This document shows, piece after piece, positions 6,097 to 9,884 of a stretch of DNA of 9,884 nt. The position numbers were made by a program, and so were the translations under genes. Source of the DNA: Desulfocapsa sp. (lineage in GTDB: Bacteria > Desulfobacterota > Desulfobulbia > Desulfobulbales > Desulfocapsaceae); NCBI GenBank assembly GCA_029935135.1, contig JAOZKX010000048.1, positions 1 through 9,884 of the forward strand, in the 5' to 3' direction. How positions within the stretch are numbered: the stretch's first letter is position 1; every line of letters begins with the position of its first letter. The notes beneath the pieces are model-generated. The model searched no databases and was not told the DNA's origin. It saw only the letters and a program-made list of their open reading frames with translations.

Positions 6097-6146
6097 AAAC
6101 AGTTTTTGAGAAATAAAAAGTGAATATCAGGTATGAAACAGCTTTA

Positions 6147-6188
6147 TTGTTAAGTAACTATCGACAGAAGACAATAATTACTTAACAA
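6147..6188. repeat. Perfect 11-bp inverted repeat between cheX and the CheC-like gene
   Basis: TTGTTAAGTAA (6147-6157) and TTACTTAACAA (6178-6188) are exact reverse complements with a 20-base spacer, in the 119-base gap between the second cheX and the long CheC-like gene. The stem is AT-rich and no U-run follows it on the minus strand, so it is a poor terminator. It could be an operator or an mRNA-processing/stabilising hairpin that sets different expression of the genes on either side; that is inference. Confidence 0.6.
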
Positions 6189-6215
6189 AAGTTTGGGAAG
6201 GGATAAAAAAAGATA

Positions 6216-6677
6216 CTACTCAGAATCCATATATTTCAACTCTACTAGAAATGTTTCATTATTCATCGTGAAGGGAACAGCCACCCTTTTGGCACCAAAC
6301 ATGCCACCGGTTCGAAAAGAAGTACCAATAATAGATGAGGGAATGGCAAGTTCAATATCTTTTCCATTTTCTGCAAAAGATATTTTCAGATTTCCAGCCA
6401 CCATATTGGCAATTTCACCTATGGCATCTTTTACATCCTCGTCTATCTCTTCCACTTCCATGCCAAGAAATGTACCTGTAATAGCTTTGGCCACACTCCC
6501 GGGGCAATGAACAGCAAGCATGCCTCGTATATCTTTTCCTAAACCAAGCATGCTTGTAATGTTTGATTCAACATCGCCCCCTTTCCCTTCAATGGGATCC
6601 CCTGCTTCAAGTTCTACCATCAGCATGGTTGAGAAGACTTCCCTGGTTCCCTCTATAATTGCTTTACCAACATCCAT
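6216..6677 (-). CDS. cheX: CheX-type CheY-P phosphatase (second copy)
   Basis: 153 residues from the ATG at 6677. The protein is a single CheX domain, the usual length for stand-alone CheX. The active-site helix DVKDAIGEIANMVAGN contains Glu88 and Asn91, the pair that positions water to remove the phosphoryl group from CheY-P. I chose the ATG at 6677 over a TTG two codons earlier (6683) because MDVGKAIIEGTREVF then aligns without gaps to the start of the neighbouring CheX (MEIEDKIIDATKEIF), and GGAA lies just upstream. It is clearly paralogous to the upstream cheX and probably arose by tandem duplication, although the DNA has diverged. It is cytoplasmic, co-oriented with cheY, and separated from the first cheX by about 100 bases, where no clear terminator or promoter was found. 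Confidence 0.88.
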   Translation of the reverse strand: MDVGKAIIEGTREVFSTMLMVELEAGDPIEGKGGDVESNITSMLGLGKDIRGMLAVHCPGSVAKAITGTFLGMEVEEIDEDVKDAIGEIANMVAGNLKISFAENGKDIELAIPSSIIGTSFRTGGMFGAKRVAVPFTMNNETFLVELKYMDSE

Positions 6678-6777
6678 TTCCAATACTCTTTATTTACATG
6701 CTTTCTACGGGCAGACTCAGCTTTAAGAAACTAAAGAAAGCGTCCTTTGCTGAGGCTACCTGGTTATACATAAATTT

Positions 6778-7230
6778 TTATTTTTCCAAGTCGAGTTCTA
6801 CCATAAAGTCGCCCTGCCCGGTATCAAATCGTATTATTATTTTCTCAACTTGTTTATCGGATTGGAAATTATACTGGCTTCCTGCAATTGTTGAGGGAAG
6901 TGAGAGATCAATGTCCCTCCCTTTTTCAGAAAGAATTGATTTCACATTCCCTCCAAGCATATTGGCAAGTTCACCTACGGCATCATGCACATCCTCATTA
7001 ATCTCATCCACATCCATGCCAAGGAAGCTACTGGTAATTGCCATGGCAACATGATATGGCGTGTGTATGCCGAGAACACCTTTGTGCGTACCAGCAAGCC
7101 CGATTAAACCAGTAATAGTATCAGTAAGAGGTCCATGATCTTCCATAACCTCTTTCACTTCAATTTCCATCATGACCATCGAAGAAAAAATTTCCTTGGT
7201 CGCGTCAATTATCTTGTCTTCTATCTCCAT
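6778..7230 (-). CDS. cheX: CheX-type CheY-P phosphatase (first copy, next to cheY)
   Basis: 150 residues, one complete CheX domain. The conserved helix DVHDAVGELANMLGGN carries the catalytic Glu87 and Asn90. The N-terminal MEIEDKIIDATKEIFSSMV and the central ITSSFLGMDVDEI segment match the family fold. The protein should dephosphorylate CheY-P in the cytoplasm and terminate the chemotaxis signal. The start is well supported by AAGGAAGGTGG directly upstream of the ATG. Only 20 bases separate it from the cheY stop, so it is almost certainly co-transcribed with cheY, which makes that CheY its most likely substrate. Confidence 0.92.
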   Translation of the reverse strand: MEIEDKIIDATKEIFSSMVMMEIEVKEVMEDHGPLTDTITGLIGLAGTHKGVLGIHTPYHVAMAITSSFLGMDVDEINEDVHDAVGELANMLGGNVKSILSEKGRDIDLSLPSTIAGSQYNFQSDKQVEKIIIRFDTGQGDFMVELDLEK

Positions 7231-7250
7231 GCCACCTTCCTTAGCAATAG

Positions 7251-7622
7251 TTACATAAGTGGCCCAAGTACTTCGTTCACCTTGTCCGGGGTAAATGGTT
7301 TCTTAATAGCACCGAGAGCACCAAGGGATTTTGCTTCACCAATAATATCATCACCAGTTTCGGTGGATATCATAAATACAGGAATATCTTTTACATTATC
7401 CCTGCTCTGTTTCTCACGCAGAAAACTGATTCCGTCCATATTAGGCATATTGATATCGCTGAGAACAATATCCACATGCTCATTCTCAAGGACCTCAAGA
7501 GCCTCTATCCCGTCGGCTGCCTCGAATATATTATCAAAGTCAAGGCCTGCCTGACGCAGTGACCTGCCTACAATCTTTCTCATCGTGCTGGAATCATCTA
7601 CCAGTAGTACATTTTTACCCAT
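7251..7622 (-). CDS. cheY: Single-domain response regulator CheY
   Basis: 123 residues, a complete stand-alone receiver with every key residue: acidic pair Asp9/Asp10 (LLVDDSSTMRK), phosphoacceptor Asp56 (IVLSDINMPNMDG), switch Thr87 (FMISTE) and Lys108 (AIKKPF). The VDDSSTMRKIV start is typical of chemotaxis CheY. The phosphorylated form would normally be made by a CheA kinase, not encoded in this window, and would bind the flagellar switch or another motility target. AGGAGG lies 6 bases upstream of the ATG (complement at 7629-7634), so translation should be efficient. It is the first gene of the minus-strand cluster cheY-cheX-cheX-CheC-like and is divergent from the TPR gene. It could also act in a non-flagellar Che-like pathway. 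Confidence 0.93.
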   Translation of the reverse strand: MGKNVLLVDDSSTMRKIVGRSLRQAGLDFDNIFEAADGIEALEVLENEHVDIVLSDINMPNMDGISFLREKQSRDNVKDIPVFMISTETGDDIIGEAKSLGALGAIKKPFTPDKVNEVLGPLM

Positions 7623-7695
7623 TGCTTTCCTCCTGCAACAAAATATTAAGAATAATCAGTATAACAAGAAATTTCTCTGGTTCCCTATAGCATCC

Positions 7696-7701
7696 ATTAT
7701 A
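7696..7701 (-). promoter_or_regulatory. Possible -10 element for the cheY cluster
   Basis: The minus strand reads TATAAT here, about 75 bases upstream of the cheY ATG, within an AT-rich stretch. No good -35 hexamer is found at the usual 16-18 base distance, so the assignment to a housekeeping sigma factor is weak. No GG-N10-GC sigma-54 pattern was found for this direction. Confidence 0.25.
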
Positions 7702-7794
7702 GAAAAAATCATATCAATATTCATGCTAAAAAATCAATTAACTTCTACAAAAAAAGAACTTTTTTCCATTTTCCCCACTTTATTCACCACGCCC

Positions 7795-7844
7795 AGCTCC
7801 AACCTGGATTGTGGATCACTTTTTGCATAACAGGTATTGGAGCT
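7795..7844. repeat. 8-bp inverted repeat flanking a sigma-54 promoter candidate
   Basis: AGCTCCAA (7795-7802) and TTGGAGCT (7837-7844) are exact reverse complements with a 34-base spacer that contains the -24/-12 candidate at 7812-7827. The right arm includes the GGAG that is the likely ribosome-binding site of the TPR gene. It could be a regulator-binding dyad, but an 8-bp repeat can occur by chance. Confidence 0.35.
7812..7827 (+). promoter_or_regulatory. Candidate sigma-54 (-24/-12) promoter of the TPR-protein gene
   Basis: TGGATCACTTTTTGCA matches TGGCACG-N4-TTGCA at TGG, C and the complete TTGCA, with GG (7813-7814) and GC (7825-7826) exactly 10 bases apart. The predicted start is near 7838, giving a very short leader of about 15 bases that begins at the GGAG ribosome-binding site. 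The sigma-54 activator encoded at 2092-3585 is an obvious candidate regulator, but that is inference. Confidence 0.5.
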
Positions 7845-7852
7845 CACTCTTT

Positions 7853-9884
7853 ATGAATAATTACAAAATAATACTTCTTTTATGTCTGTTTTTGACACCG
7901 TACCTCACCCCAGGGCACTGCTTCGCCCAAAGTACATTCATAAAAATGAACAGGGTAGACGGAAAGGACTCCATAGAATTGTATTGCTCTTTCAATCGCA
8001 TACCTGCCTATCGCACAAATACGAGAGATAAAAGAGTAGATTTTATTCTTGAAGACACACTCCTTCAACCAGACTTCTCTTTTTTTTCCACTGACGACAA
8101 GATTGTCAAAATTTTGTCACTCCACAAAAACAACAAAACCATTCTTTCTTTCTTTTTTCGCTATTCTCCACAGAAATTTACTATTACCCGCAATGAAAAA
8201 GAACACAAATTAACAATCAACATCCTCTTGGGTAACCCATATTCCACAGCTCTTCCGGATTTCTCTTCACAACTTAAAGGCTTAACAATCCTGCAGAGAA
8301 CAACAAAAGATTACTCAAACCCATTAATAGCCTCCCCATATGCAGCAGACTGGCAAAGTTTTTTTAAATTATATGAATCAAAAATATCTATTTCTGTGCC
8401 TGTTCAATATAGCCTTCCTCCCTTCCCTGCTATACATCTTCTTTCTACTGGAAAAAAAGCAGAAAGCGATCTGCTTGGTGAAGAAATTGAAACGCTTGCC
8501 ACACAGCAGCTATGGGACTCCATCCAGGATCTTCTTCTCGATAAAATCAACACGGAGACAGAACCGGAAATAATCAAAAAACTTGCCCTTACCTATGGTG
8601 ATGCTCTGGCCCGTGAGGGAAAGTTCTCTGATGCATTCAAACAATTTTATCTTCTTGCCCAGGAGTACCCGGATGAGGAGATTGGCCTTTTTGCTAAATA
8701 TCTTCTGGCCCTGTTACGAGCCCAGTTTGAAGATGTCCATATAGCCGATTACGAGTTACGCCAACTGGAACAATTCATGCGGCCAGACATGGCAATCACA
8801 CCATATTTTCACATAAACACTCTTGAAACAGCACTTGCAACAGAACAGCTCGAACGAATGCAGACCCTTCTTCAGCAGGATGACATCCCATTCCCAGAAG
8901 ATGCCGAACGCATTCGAGACCTTCGCCAGGCTGACTACTGGTATGCAACAGATGACCTGGTGAAAGCCTTTATCGGATATCAGTTGCTGGCTGAAGGTAC
9001 TCTTCTACAAGAAAAGACATTCTCTCTAAACGGCTACTGCGATACGCTGTACCAGCAAAAACAATTCCGGGATGCATCCCTTAATTACAATATTCTCGCC
9101 AACCATATTCAAGACAAAGATCTCCTTGGCCTGATTAATTATCGTAAATATATGGCTGAGTCCCATTACAAATCCACCTTTGAAATTAGTGATTTTTTTG
9201 CCCGGATTGAAAACACTTATCCAGGCACTGAGGCAGGATTTCGAGGAGCACTGAAAAAAACAGACATCCAACTGATCAACAACAGTGACTGGGCTGACCA
9301 GGCGATTCTTTATTACCATGCTCTTGCTGAGAAATCTGTTACCCGCTCCACACGTGAGGAGGCAAGCTTCAAGGAGGCACTGGTCCATAGCCTCAAAAAC
9401 GAAAAGATCAAAAGTGTAGAACTCCTGATGGCCTTTCTCAGAGATTTTAGAAGTGGTGAATTATTTGTTACCGGCCAGGCACTCCTCATAGACATACTTC
9501 CTGACACTATTAGAGAATATGTTGCTAAGGGCGATTATATGAATGCTCTTGTTCTTGCAAAAAAGAACAAACACCTGTTCACAAAAAACTGGATTGACAT
9601 TAACCTGCTCTCTGAACTGGCTGAATCATATCATAAACTTGGTATATATAAAGAGGCATCAAGAATATATCACTATCTTATCTCTCTCTCTTCCGAAGAT
9701 CAAAAAGAACAGTACTATCTTCCTCTTATTGCCGCCTCCTACGATCATCGTGCCTATGATATGGTGGAAGACTACGCCGATCAATACAGCTACCACTACC
9801 CAGACGGAAAGCATTGGAATGAAATTCTGCTCCTGCGCCTGAAAAGTCTTATTGCCGAAGAACATTTCACAGAAGCAATTACAC
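7853..9884 (+). CDS. Exported TPR-type repeat protein, N-terminal part
   Basis: The frame is open for 677 codons from the ATG at 7853 to the right window edge. Residues 1-25 form a Sec signal peptide (Lys5, hydrophobic core ILLLCLFL, likely cut after Cys-Phe-Ala25). About 27-135 is a beta-rich segment with the look of an AMIN-like domain (tentative). From about residue 205 onward the protein is helical, with TPR-like helix pairs such as ALAREGKFSDAFKQF, LYQQKQFRDASLNYNIL and YHKLGIYKEASRIY. The protein is therefore likely periplasmic or outer-membrane associated and acts as a scaffold; no enzyme motif is visible. The start is supported by the signal peptide and by GGAG 10 bases upstream (7839-7842). 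The gene is divergent from cheY, so it shares a regulatory region with the chemotaxis cluster. A role in motility or envelope assembly is conceivable but unproven. Confidence 0.8.
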   Translation, partial: MNNYKIILLLCLFLTPYLTPGHCFAQSTFIKMNRVDGKDSIELYCSFNRIPAYRTNTRDKRVDFILEDTLLQPDFSFFSTDDKIVKILSLHKNNKTILSFFFRYSPQKFTITRNEKEHKLTINILLGNPYSTALPDFSSQLKGLTILQRTTKDYSNPLIASPYAADWQSFFKLYESKISISVPVQYSLPPFPAIHLLSTGKKAESDLLGEEIETLATQQLWDSIQDLLLDKINTETEPEIIKKLALTYGDALAREGKFSDAFKQFYLLAQEYPDEEIGLFAKYLLALLRAQFEDVHIADYELRQLEQFMRPDMAITPYFHINTLETALATEQLERMQTLLQQDDIPFPEDAERIRDLRQADYWYATDDLVKAFIGYQLLAEGTLLQEKTFSLNGYCDTLYQQKQFRDASLNYNILANHIQDKDLLGLINYRKYMAESHYKSTFEISDFFARIENTYPGTEAGFRGALKKTDIQLINNSDWADQAILYYHALAEKSVTRSTREEASFKEALVHSLKNEKIKSVELLMAFLRDFRSGELFVTGQALLIDILPDTIREYVAKGDYMNALVLAKKNKHLFTKNWIDINLLSELAESYHKLGIYKEASRIYHYLISLSSEDQKEQYYLPLIAASYDHRAYDMVEDYADQYSYHYPDGKHWNEILLLRLKSLIAEEHFTEAIT

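Noticed and set aside
6216..6683. TTG at 6683 as start of the second cheX
   Set aside because: The ATG at 6677 aligns exactly with the start of the paralogous cheX, and TTG starts are rarer.

Overview
The window looks like the chromosome of a moderately AT-rich, motile Gram-negative bacterium. The mix of an NtrC-type sigma-54 activator, paralogous CheX phosphatases, CheC-type repeats and large exported TPR proteins fits Desulfobacterota (former Deltaproteobacteria, perhaps Desulfobulbales-like). That placement is an inference from gene content; no rRNA or taxonomic marker is present.

Layout, left to right. (1) 1-516, minus: the N-terminal part of a membrane-anchored Cache-domain sensor, cut by the window edge. 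(2) 517-813: a non-coding gap with a 14-base C:G homopolymer and a perfect 11-bp inverted repeat. (3) 814-1317, minus: an exported staphylococcal-nuclease-like protein with all catalytic residues. (4) 1540-3585, plus: a two-gene unit encoding a stand-alone cyclic-nucleotide-binding domain protein and a sigma-54-dependent response regulator, preceded by a good sigma-54 promoter candidate. (5) 3586-7622, minus: a chemotaxis-type signalling cluster transcribed cheY, cheX, cheX, then a very long CheC/CheX-like multi-domain gene. That last gene meets the response-regulator gene tail to tail with no base between the two stop codons. (6) 7623-7852: a divergent promoter region with a second sigma-54 promoter candidate. 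(7) 7853-9884, plus: an exported TPR-type protein running off the right edge.

The most unusual element is the gene at 3586-6096. It reads as a single frame of 836 codons, with three CheC/CheX-like phosphatase domains in tandem and a C-terminal receiver that has lost its phosphorylation residues. An in-frame TGA at 5641-5643 interrupts it. Repeats 1 and 2 are very similar in DNA, and the stop replaces a Gly codon of repeat 2. The sequence on both sides of the stop stays conserved. It may be a recent nonsense mutation, a sequencing error, or a recoded/read-through codon.

Functionally, one intact CheY is encoded beside five CheX/CheC-type Glu/Asn active sites (two CheX plus three in the fusion), so the cluster is heavily weighted towards removing phosphate from CheY. 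No CheA, CheW, CheR or CheB lies in the window. The neighbouring sigma-54 activator has a receiver lacking three of its five usual conserved residues and is paired with a cNMP-binding protein, so it may be controlled by something other than a classical phosphorelay. Sigma-54 promoter candidates lie both in front of its own operon and in front of the TPR gene.
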